Shown: positions 1-10,600 of the stretch, in pieces | Numbering within the stretch: position 1 is the stretch's first letter | Layout: each line of letters opens with the position of its first letter | The notes under the pieces: model-generated | What the model saw: the letters and a program-made list of their open reading frames with translations, nothing else | Databases searched by the model: none | Told to the model about the DNA's origin: nothing | DNA from: Pegea sp. RAD2-039 | Taxonomy: Eukaryota; Chordata; Thaliacea; Salpida; Salpidae | DNA length: 64,000 nt | Assembly (NCBI GenBank): GCA_034620365.1 | Contig: JAQGEQ010000071.1 | Location: forward strand, 5,518,001 to 5,582,000 | Reading direction: 5' to 3' | Made by a program: the position numbers and the translations under genes

Positions 1-711
1 GGAAAAGGAAGCTCTGAAAATATAACATAATTTTAATGAAATAGTTTTATTTGACAACATTTATTAGTTTTTTAGCAGTATTAATCATCATCTAAGTAGT
101 AAGACAGTTGGTAAAGTTATTTTGATTACGAAATATCAAGTTAAAGTCTTATAATAGAATCCAAGAAAAAGAATTTTAAACAAATTGAAGCTATAACATC
201 GCCACTAAATCATTATAAACAGATAGAAAGTAACTATTAAAATAATTTCAGAGCAAAAGAAAATATTTTATATGATAAATTATTTCTGTTTGTAGAAAAT
301 AATCTTTTAGATATGTAACTGACAACAAAATAGATGTAAAATAAAGTTATAAAAAAGAAGTTATAAGTTTATTACTTCTTCATAAGTTTGAATTCGTGAA
401 TGAAGTTTACAAATTGCATCAAAACACTCATCTATGAAATTCTCTTTTTTAGTAACTGTTTTATTTCCCAAACTGTAAGATTCAATTACGCTTCTGATTT
501 TCCGTTTACCTAGAAATAAAATTAAACTAAATACACATCAGAGCTAGTTTTAGAATACTAAAAATAAACGAAATTATCAAATTGAATTATCTTGAAATAT
601 TTTTAACTTATATTGTCAAATACTAAAAACTTTATAATTACGTAAATCACTCGATATTCTTGAATTTCTAAGAGTTTCTAACTCTTCAAACAAATTATTC
701 TTTGACATCAT
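1..711 (-). CDS. CCB gene A, 5' exons only (cut by window edge)
   Basis: This is the 5' end of a further copy of the coiled-coil/basic-repeat gene, running left out of the window. Exon 1 starts at the double ATG at 706-711 (MMSKNNLFEE...), with an in-frame TAA just upstream. Exon 2 is 376-509 and contains RKIRSVIESYSLG and DECFDAICKLHSRI. The first 13 nt of the window are the start of exon 3. Splice sites match the complete copies. An alternative upstream first exon is intact in this copy (listed separately). I do not recognise the family; see gene D for the full description. Confidence 0.75.
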
Positions 712-1042
712 GGATTAGCGTTTATACCAAATCAAAACTAGTTGTAGTTTTTCTTCAATTTGAAACAAGTACAAAACTGATATGCTATGATTACAAGTAT
801 AACAATAATGATAAAAAAAACAAATCAATTCGTAATACACCAATTTGTAATCACAAATAAAACTTTCAATAAGACTTTTATATTTATAATAAGTTACAAT
901 AAATATGTAAAAGCATATAGATATATAGTACTACTACTAAATTTATAATCAAGTATAACAAAGATCTATGGTAAACTTATTTTCAAAATTATATCAAGCA
1001 TACTTTTCCTTATTTATTACTTTTAAGTTTAGTTCTACTTAC

Positions 1043-1087
1043 GTCTAATACTTGTAATGCATTCAATATGCCTTCTTCACATAGCAT
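1043..1087 (-). CDS. Alternative first exon of CCB gene A
   Basis: Read on the minus strand this 45-nt stretch is an ATG followed by 14 open codons (MLCEEGILNALQVLD) and a consensus GTAAGT donor. It would splice in phase 0 to an AG directly before the AATAAT codons of exon 1 (NNLFEELETLR), replacing the MMSK start. The same exon with an intact donor is at 26477-26521. Units 2 and 4 have lost the donor (ATAAGT), and unit 4 also lost the ATG. Whether it is used is unknown; the phase fit and donor are the only evidence. Confidence 0.4.
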
Positions 1088-2371
1088 CCAGTTTTCGGAA
1101 AAAGGCCCGTTTTTGTTAAGCGACAGTTTATATACTCTCTTTGATTACTTTACCGGCGAGATGAAAAAATAATAATTATTTTCTCGAGTCAGCTACCGAT
1201 AAATATTTAAACCTCTCAATAAATTTAAGCTCTAACCCAACTTCATCTGACTTCTACTCAACCTATAACATTTCCGAATGTTCTGTTGTCAAAAATTCGG
1301 GTATTTTCAAGCCATGTCACCTAATTGCTCAGAATTAGTTCTATCACTACATACGGATTTGTCAAAAATTTTAAGTTCATAAATATTTGGACACTGTTAA
1401 AACTTTTTGCTACCACATTCGTTATTTCTAAATGAGAGGTTAACTTTTTTGTAGAAAGTTCTCACTTTAAAAAATATCTTTAGAGATTTAAATCTATTTC
1501 AAGGTCATGTATTTTAACTCGGAAAGATTTTTTTTAATCTTTTATACTTTTATTTTCTTATATAAAAACCATTTATCAAAGTTTAATATATATACTATAT
1601 ATATCCCGACAATAATGACGTATTGTCTGCGATATTATATTATTTCTTGAAATTATTTATGATTTCTCTAATCATAACTATTAAACAATTTATTTAGAGA
1701 TTGTAGTCTTTCAAGTGTTTTCAGAGGTTTGTCGCTAAAAGTTAATCCAAAAAATAACTTTCACAATACCCAATGGGCTAATTACTTTATTAATATAAAT
1801 TTCGACGGTTTAATAATTAGCTTAAAGTCGAGATAAATATCGACATGTTCAAGGTTAACTGATAATATGTAAGCGATTTGTTACTAGTAAATATGATCAA
1901 AATGTAGCTCAGACAGTTACCTTTACCTAAAAACTCTTAACATAAGAAAAATAAGTCTTAACAATAGTCTTCAGAACTTATCAAATACTTCTTATGATGG
2001 TTGAACTGCAGTTATTTTATTTGAAACCATCTACAGTACTTAATTTGTCATTTACAAATATATTTTGGTCATGAACTTGGATTACAATTGCTTTTACTTT
2101 TATTCACAGATATTTTCTAAAGTGAAATATAAAAGAACTAAACAAATTTTGAGTTTATTCATTTTCTTTGATGTTGGTTGTTCTTCTCTACCCTTTTTTT
2201 TATTTACACCTCTTGAACACAATCAACTTAGTCGTTTTTGGTCGAAGTAGGCCATCATTTTTATAATACTTTTTTTACCTCTTTTTGTGAAAAAGCAAAA
2301 CAAAAAACATATGCTTGGATAAATTTTGTTTATATATTTATAGTTTTATCTCAAAATAAAAGAATTTATAA
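1088..2371. promoter_or_regulatory. Divergent intergenic region between CCB gene A (-) and DGLUCY copy 1 (+)
   Basis: About 1.3 kb separates the minus-strand CCB 5' end from the plus-strand DGLUCY start, so it must contain both promoters. It is AT-rich and is repeated at about 13.5-14.8, 26.5-27.8 and 37.2-38.4 kb. Short open frames at 2065-2250 and their repeats are not conserved as proteins (one copy changes frame and length), so I treat them as chance. I see no sharply defined core promoter motif. Confidence 0.5.
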
Positions 2372-3711
2372 ATGTCGTTTTTAAATAAACTTCCTGGCTC
2401 TGGCATTGATGTTAGAAGGCTGATAAGATCAGGAGAATTAAAAGGAAGAACAACAAAAACTTTTTGTCCAGGTTTTTTTGATATTTAATTTAATAAAAAT
2501 AAGTTTAACTTATAAAACTAGTTACTGATGAAAATTACAAGATTAAGTTTAAGGTTTTTTCTCATAATGTTTCTGATAAACTTTTAGAAGCTAAGCTACT
2601 TTATTATATTATGATTTTTGTATTTTAGGATTTCAATAAAATGTACTTTATTTGAAAGTATTTTTCTTAATTAGTAATAAACTCAATACAAACTGATAAA
2701 TTATTATTATAATAATTATATAATTTATATTATAACTAAATTTTTGTTTTAATTTTTTTCAATAAGAAAGTTTATTTTTATATTATATAATAAGTACATA
2801 TTACAGTTGTTAAAATAAAAATTGTATATAGCTTGTATCTATAAGGATAAGTTGATATTTCAAAATAATAATCATAATAAATATAAACTTTAATTGGTGT
2901 CTTCATGAAAGTTGTAAGTTTTATAAGCTCATAGAAGTTTTAACTAAGGCCTTATCATTGATTTTGATAATAGAAGTTTAAGTCAGTTATTATGCAAAAT
3001 AGTAAAAATAATAGTTGCAATTAGTTGATACAAAAGCAAAATACATAAATTGAAAATATTTAAAAGAATTAAGTGATTCATTTATAAGAAATTTATTGCA
3101 CTTATATAAAATATTTATAAAAGTTTGTCAAATATATTTTCATTTTATATTTAACATTTCAGGATATAAACAAGCAAATCTTGCTGTTATAGCAAACAAA
3201 TATGCAAATGACTTTCTCAAGTTTGTACATGCAAACTCTGGGGCTTTACCTTTATTATATAGTAGTGGGGCTGGTGAATATCATGCCCCTTCCTTAAGTA
3301 AAGACTCTGATTATAGGACAGACCTTCCATCTTACTTGATGATCTCTAATGGATCTGTTTGTTCTGAGTTATCTGATCTTACAGGTTGTTTTTGATGAAG
3401 ATGACCAGAAAATAGATATTAGTTTGTTATAGGTCAACAATTAGATGATTTTGTTTGTTTTTATATTGGATGCAGTTTTTCTTTTAATAAAATACTTATT
3501 GATCATGGATTATTACCTAAAGTTGAAGAACACTTGGATGAAAATGTTGCTATGTTTCGAACTAACATTAAAAATTATCAGAGTGAATACTTTGGTGGTG
3601 AAATGGTTGTTAGCATGAGGGCTATAAAAAAACAAAATCTATCTCTTGTCACCAAATTGACTTTCTCACTTGGTGATGTACATGGTGCCCCTATACATTA
3701 TGGAAATCCAA
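2372..3711 (+). pseudogene. DGLUCY: DGLUCY copy 1, exons 1-3 only (fused to CDK9-like exons)
   Basis: Three exons (2372-2471, 3163-3384, 3433-3711) encode the N-terminal part of D-glutamate cyclase (DUF1445): [15 protein letters not shown], a [18 protein letters not shown] stretch, [10 protein letters not shown], and [13 protein letters not shown]. All three donors (gtttt, gttgt, gtaat) and acceptors are intact and the phases match the full gene at 38444. After intron 3 begins, homology to DGLUCY stops at the motif gtgtttg (3748) and kinase sequence follows. The catalytic second half is missing, so no complete enzyme can be made. Every DGLUCY exon here ends in phase 1, and no downstream kinase exon accepts phase 1, so an in-frame chimera by ordinary splicing is not possible. 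Confidence 0.85.
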
Positions 3712-3747
3712 GTAATATTAGCAACTAATTAATTGTTCTATGATTAG

Positions 3748-5483
3748 GTGTTTGATAAGCATGACAACACTACTATTGCATTAAGGACTTCCAAGCCACA
3801 ATATAACCAATATGGGGTATATAATACGTTTGTATGATATTTCAGCAATAATTTTTAAAGTGTTTATTCATTTTGTTAAGGTTTTAGTGACATTATCTAA
3901 AACTTTGTTGTATACTTTAATAAAGTTTTATAATTTACTTTTCATTTTGTAGAACTTTATTTTAACAATCAATTTTTTTTCAAGTTACCTATGATTGTTC
4001 TACGAAAAACAACAATATTAGATGAACTAAACCATGAAAATGTTATTAAATTAGTTCGTATCTTTTACTGTAACAACCCTTGTAAGAACCATAAGTAAGT
4101 AATATAATAAATCTGTTATTTATATCTGTTTTTATTTTAAAGCTAGAAGCTTTATAAACTTCTTTTACTTACCTTACTATTATATTATTGCTACATATTA
4201 TATACATATACAATATATAATACTGATTTTATATATATATATATATTTTGGTATTTAATCAAAAGCTTGTAATAACAATCTTATGATGCAATATTTAATT
4301 ATATGAATTCAATCTGAAGGTTTGGAGATAGCGTGAATTTAGCATCCGAATTTTGTAAACATGATCTCTCGGGAGTTATTAATCATCCAAGAATTCAGTT
4401 GAAAAGAATGGATTATAAGCAGGTACCTGTATTTGTTCAATATATCCAAGAAACATATAATAATTGATTAGTTTAAATATCTGTGTGATAGTTATTATCA
4501 ATTATTTTAATAGCTCAAGAAAATTAATTGAATATGATGATTGTGAATGTAGAGAAATTATTTCTGTTTTAAATTGTAAATCTTTGATATTTATGATAAA
4601 AATTGATGGATTTTTACAGATTATGATACAAATATTTCGAGGTGTATCTCATATTCATGAAAATCAAATTCTCCACCGAGATTTGAAACCATCAAATATT
4701 TTAATCACTACAAATGGTGTTGTGAAGATTACTGACTTTGGTTTGGCAAGGTTTGTCCTAACATCTGCTCTAGATTACATTCACTTTAGTAAATTATATT
4801 CATTATAAAAATCTCATTTACTTTTTTGCTTTTGCTGTAAATTTAGAGGAATACAAGAGAGAGGTCCTGATGAAGAAGAAGGTTCTTTAACCTTACCCGT
4901 CGTAGCCCGATGGTACCGAGCTCCGGAACTACTGCTAAATGATGTAAACTACAGCTACCCTATCGATATCTGGTCGGTTGGATGTATAATGGCTGAACTG
5001 TGGTCTAAAAAACCAATATTTAAGGTAAAGACTTAAGACTGTTGACATTTTCATGACAAATATCATTTGAAGGGAACAAACGAGATTAATCAGTTAAAAT
5101 TGATAACTGAAACTTGTGGATCTATAACTCCTGAAACTTGGCCTGGTGTAGAAAACATCCCTAATTACCAAAGTATCAATCTTCCTGGAGACATTAAACG
5201 GAAATTAGTGAAAACTATTGAATGTTTTGTTCACGATCAAGTAGCTCTCTCACTGATTGACAATCTTCTAAAAGTTGATCCGAGTAAACGGATCACTATG
5301 GAAGATTGTATAGATCATGATTGGTTTCAAAAAGAGCCTTTTCGAGATACTTTGAAGGAAACTCTTTCTAAAGTAAAAAATTCGATGCTGGAGTACTTTG
5401 TCTCAAAAACTCCTTCTAGAAAGAGAAAGATTGAAAATAATAAAAGAGTTTTTGAAAACCATTTTCAAGATAGAATTTACTAA
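3748..5483 (+). pseudogene. CDK9-like kinase copy 1, N-terminally truncated
   Basis: Six in-phase exons (3748-3816, 3985-4094, 4320-4422, 4620-4750, 4847-5024, 5073-5483) give a CDK9-type kinase lacking the glycine loop. Visible motifs: beta-3 IALR, helix-C LPMIVLRKTTIL, SEFCKHDLSG, catalytic LHRDLKPSN, metal-binding ITDFGLAR, substrate-recognition [21 protein letters not shown], and CGSITPETWPGVEN. The CGSITPE and FCxHDL strings point to CDK9 among CDKs. A 48-nt intron lies between the last two exons. The C-tail has a basic stretch (SRKRKIENNKR) that could be a nuclear signal. The usual beta-3 lysine is arginine and the helix-C glutamate is lysine, so even an expressed protein would probably be inactive. 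The 5' end is cut at the DGLUCY junction. It is the longest kinase copy in the window. Confidence 0.8.
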
Positions 5484-7669
5484 CTTGAAAACTTCTCCAA
5501 TCTACATTTAGAGATGTAGTAACATTTGATCAATCCTAAAACTATTTCCAATTTGTTGCTTTTACGTTTTCTAAATTGTGAATCATTGTTTTTACACCAA
5601 AAGCACAAAATACCAACTTGATTCATTTCTTCAATTGTTATTACCTGCCACCGCTTTTGTTGATCAACTTTATTTTAGCTCCTCGCTTAGAAAGAAACTC
5701 AATTATTTTTATAAAATTTGCCCAAATTGAAATGAAAGTCTTGGAAAATTTACAAATCTTTCACGTTCTGATATTTCTCTCCCAATTATTTTAAGGTTTA
5801 GATGTATGAAATATCATAACCTTGTTGTCTCATCAATTAATTCAATAAACGACCAATTAGAAACCCGAATTTTTTATGTAAATTTGTGTAAGTCGTATAT
5901 GATGTTTTGTTACAAGGTCTAGCATCAACTGTTTAGTTTAACACTTTTATACTTTTGTTGATGCTCATGTATACGTTTTAGTTTGAGTTCTTCTTTATCT
6001 ATTTGTATTCTAACCGATTTGTTTACTTCGGTGTTTAATCCTATCTTCATATTATAGTTTTATTGTATTTACACTTGTGTGGTTTTGTTGGTCAACGCCT
6101 GTAGCAGTAAAGCAAAAAGTTACAACCTTAAAAGTAGCTGTTATGAGAGACAACTAGATATAAGAAGAGCAAAATTACAAATCTAGCAAGCGACAAACTT
6201 TACAGTTAGAATGGATAGAAAGATCTAATCTAGAATCTTGTTTCTTCAAAGAACTGAATGAAATAGAAATGATGTAGAAAATGGGATGAAGATGCGATCC
6301 AGTTATTTGTAAGTTTCAGTTTCAGGACACTTAAGAAATTGAAGTAATGTCATCCAAGTTTTGTAAACTTTTCTTCATTTATTTAGAGTTTTTAGTTATT
6401 TTCGAATCTTCAAACTTGTTTAACCTCATGTCTGTTATAGAATCATGAAAGTTAGATTGTGACGCTCATATAAGTCGTCAGATAAGAGACATATTTGTTC
6501 TAGTGTTAAATATTTAACAAAATGATTGTTTCAAATATTTTAATCTGATATTTTCTTGCTACTTTTGTAATAATTGTTTTAACAAACACTGTAGTTAGTC
6601 AAATAGCCAATTATGTAACAGGCACCATGTGACCAAATGTATTTCTCCTTTCCTATTCCTAACCTTTCACCTCGACAACCTCATTAAGCTGAGTGAAAGA
6701 AGAAAAATCACACAAATTTCACTTTTTAAGTATGTTAAACTGAACAATCAAAGCATCTTGATACAATAAATTGTAGGTAGCATTTTTATTACAACTTTCA
6801 GTAAATTTTAAAAGTGTAGTTTTTTGGTGACATCTAACTACAACCAACTGTAGTAATTTGATTCAGCTTTTATCAGATGCGACAAAGAAATGTAAAGATG
6901 GATTGTCCAGTTATGTATCTATTTTTTAACAACTGATAAGGTTTGAGAAATATCAAAAACTTACGATCGACTTAGTTGGCGAATTCAAACGCCGTATGAG
7001 AATTTGTAAATTATCTATAAGACTTAAGAGAGTAAATGTTTTTTTGTAATTCGATTTTAATTGCAACCAAGTTTGAAAATTGCTGAGAAATATATAGAAA
7101 TTGTTATAAGTAATCAATAGTTTAATACAATTTATGATGATATTATAACTATTGATTACTTATAATCATCATAAATTGTATTAAACTATTACTAATATGC
7201 AAGTAGTATATAATAATAATAGTTATAAAAAATATCTTGAAGTCAGCTGAGAGTAATTCCCTCTTTTACAAGATTTCTGCATTTGAATTAATTTTTGATG
7301 AAATTTATTAGATTTAACGGTTTAGTAGAATGAAGAGTTTTCAGGGTTGTAACTAGAAGTCCTTTTTTCTATCTTTAATAATCTTTCAAATTTAGGACAG
7401 TTTTAAATTTAGGGTAGAGTAAAACTTACGAGTTTTAACTAAAACGATTCTTCAAAGTTTTTCCAGGCTAAAAATACTGTTCAAGATTTTTCAGTGGAAG
7501 TTTAAACATTTTTACAGAGATTTAAACCTAAATTATTTTAGTTTAAATATATTTTTTTAATTTTAAGAGGGACTAAAATACAATCAGATAAAATAAAAAA
7601 AGAACATTTATTCGAAAACGAATTGCTCAACAGAAAGAGCGGATAAATATTTACGATTTACTTGTTCAT
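5484..7669. other. Region between convergent kinase copy 1 and CCB gene B
   Basis: About 2.2 kb, repeated in units 2 and 3. It holds coding-like relics: on the minus strand a frame reading LINKSGG then IEEMNQVGILCFWCKNN (continuous only in unit 3), and on the plus strand near 6192-6269 a short frame reading TLQLEWIERSNLESCFFKEL followed by a stop. A paired, overlapping inverted repeat lies at 7106-7190. A candidate poly(A) signal for gene B (TTTATT on the plus strand) is at 7607-7612. I see no complete gene. Confidence 0.5.
7106..7190. repeat. Interlocked inverted repeats (A-B-A'-B')
   Basis: Arm A (7106-7121, 16 nt) is the exact reverse complement of 7148-7163, and arm B (7116-7141, 26 nt) is the exact reverse complement of 7165-7190. 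The arms alternate A, B, A', B' and A overlaps B by six bases, so the two hairpins exclude each other or would form a pseudoknot in RNA. It lies between the convergent kinase and CCB genes. Confidence 0.9.
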
Positions 7670-10600
7670 TCAAAACTTATATTCCAAAACAATTCCAAGC
7701 AAAGCTGAAAAAATAAAAGTTGTTAGAAACTGCACAAAGTTTGAATTTTCAAGATTAAATTATAATAAAATATGATGTACAAACCATTTCGAACTCGTTC
7801 GCTCCTTCTCGGCTGAATTGGTGCTTTAGGTTCTATAACAAGAGAAAAATTGATTAAAGACTTTGTAATTTCAAATAAAGAAGAAAATGATCACTTAGAG
7901 AGATTTACAAAGATAAAAACTGAAACTAACGTATCTTCCTCTTCTTTGCCTTTGAAGTATTCTAAAAAGAAAAAAATTTGTAATTAAACATCTTTTGAAT
8001 GTCCAAGTAAAGTCAACATATATAACTATTTTGTGAGGCTTCATATTTCTAAGTATACCTATTAATATTAAGGCAAATATACGTCTTTTCTCGCCAGCCT
8101 CAAGTAACAAGCAAAAGGTTTATCTTGATTTTGCTGACCAAAGAGTTTTTAATTTCAATTAAGTCGATCAATTATTTAAATTAAGTTTTTATAAACTTTT
8201 TGTTTTGTGTTGGAACTAATATAGTTTAGTTAATATAAATGTTTAACTTTTTATTGCGTCACAAGATTGAGAAAGATTTCAGATCAAATTAATATAATAT
8301 ATAATAAAAATGTCATGTACCTTGACTTGCTTCATAGAAGTATCTGTACCACTCAAGGAAACATCTTGATTACCGGAAAGATTTACTTCAAGCTTTTTTG
8401 CAACAGGCCGCTTAATGCCTACTTTCTTACGACTAGGCCGCTTAATGCCTACTTTCCTACGAACAAGCTGCTTAATGCCTACTTTCCAACGACCAGGCTG
8501 CTTAGTGTCTACTTTCTTAGGACAAGAACGTTCAGTGCCAGTATCCTTACAATCAGAACTGTTTGCGGTATGGTTTTCTGTATCAGAACATTTTGTAGCC
8601 ATTTCAGTATCTACAGACGTCGGAACGACTGTTAATTCTGCAAAATCTTTTGTATTCTTCACACCAGCTGTTACAGATGTTTCACAAGCAGTTGCTAAAG
8701 ATTTTTCCAAGTCTGTGTCTTTTGAGGTCGTAGAGGTTTTTGTGGTGGTTATAAGCGCTTTGCTGTTGGTATTATTATTGAAATCCAAAATAGTTATAGG
8801 TTTTGTTTTATGACTCTTTATAAACTTTTCACTATCAACGTTTTTTTCCTCTGTATCATCTACAGTTACAAATTGTTGGATTTTTTGAAAATTGACTGTT
8901 GGAGTCTTTCTTGCAACTAAAGATTGCTTTTCGGTAGATGTTATATTTGATGTACTTGTATTTGCACATGTTGCTTCAACATTGACGATTTGTTTTTTTA
9001 AGGATTCATCTACAACTTTATCCTTTAAAAAAATTGGTGAAGATATTAATAAAATTGCTTTTAACTTATATCGTAGCGAAATGTAGTTACCTGTACAGCT
9101 GGACTAGCAGCTGATTTTCCCGTAGATACCGATTTTACCGGCGAATCAGGCTCTGATATTTGGAAAATTAGTAAAGTTACAAAAAAACTTGTCGACATTT
9201 AGTCAAAATAGACTCACTGATTTTGTACATTTTGTTATGACGTTCCTGAAAAAAGGAAGTTTTTGAAAAAAAAGTTTTGTGATTGATGATAAAATTGCCA
9301 AATGATTAAAACTTCAAATTTTTAATGAATATAGAAACAACCGATTTACCACAATCGCTTCGATGGTGTTCTCAAAGCGATCTCGTTCAGTATCTAAATA
9401 AAGATGAACAATTAATAATAATTATTTTTTAAATTAATAATTTCAAATAAAGAAGAAATGATCACTTAGAGAGATTTACAAAGATAAAAACTGAAACTAA
9501 CGTATCTTCCTCTTCTTTGCCTTTGAAGTATTCTAAAAAGAAAAAAATTTGTAATTAAACATCTTTTGAATGTCCAAGTAAAGTCAACATATATAACTAT
9601 TTTGTGAGGCTTCATATTTCTAAGTATACATATTAATATTAAGGCAAATATACGTCTTTTCTCGCCAGCCTCAAGTAACAAGCAAAAGGTTTATCTTGAT
9701 TTTGCTGACCAAAGAGTTTTTAATTTCAATTAAGTCGATCAATTATTTAAATTAAGTTTTTATAAACTTTTTGTTTTGTCTTGGAACTAATATAGTTTAG
9801 TTAATATAAATGTTTAACTTTTTATTGCGTCACAAGATTGAGAAAGATTTCAGATCAAATTAATATAATATATAATAAAAATGTCATGTACCTTGACTTG
9901 CTTCATAGAAGTATCTGTACCACTCAAGGAAACATCTTGATTACCGGAAAGATTTACTTCAAGCTTTTTTGCAACAGGCCGCTTAATGCCTACTTTCTTA
10001 CGACTAGGCCGCTTAATGCCTACTTTCCTACGAACAAGCTGCTTAATGCCTACTTTCCAACGACCAGGCTGCTTAGTGTCTACTTTCTTAGGACAAGAAC
10101 GTTCAGTGCCAGTATCCTTACAATCAGAACTGTTTGCGGTATGGTTTTCTGTATCAGAACATTTTGTAGCCATTTCAGTATCTACAGACGTCGGAACGAC
10201 TGTTAATTCTGCAAAATCTTTTGTATTCTTCACACCAGCTGTTACAGATGTTTCACAAGCAGTTGCTAAAGATTTTTCCAAGTCTGTGTCTTTTGAGGTC
10301 GTAGAGGTTTTTGTGGTGGTTATAAGCGCTTTGCTGTTGGTATTATTATTGAAATCCAAAATAGTTATAGGTTTTGTTTTATGACTCTTTATAAACTTTT
10401 CACTATCAACGTTTTTTTCCTCTGTATCATCTACAGTTACAAATTGTTGGATTTTTTGAAGATTAACTGTTGGAGTCTTTCTTGCAACTAAAGATTGCTT
10501 TTCGGTAGATGTTATATTTGATGTACTTGTATTTGCACAGGTTGCTTCAACATTGACGATTTGTTTTTTTAAGGATTCATCTACAACTTTATCCTTTAAA

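Noticed and set aside
2065..2250. Short plus-strand frame upstream of DGLUCY (also 14509, 27498, 38137)
   Set aside because: Length and C-terminus differ between units through indels, no splice link to DGLUCY exon 1, and low-complexity composition.
2372..5483. A translated DGLUCY-CDK9 fusion protein
   Set aside because: DGLUCY exons 1-3 leave phase 1 and every kinase exon accepts phase 0 or 2; in units 2 and 3 the junction is one base out of frame. A fusion transcript is possible but not a continuous fusion protein.
8267..8813. Plus-strand open frames of 122 and 132 residues, repeated in each unit
   Set aside because: They are antisense to the large CCB exon, which has phase-consistent neighbours on the minus strand; their apparent repeats come from the coding minisatellite.
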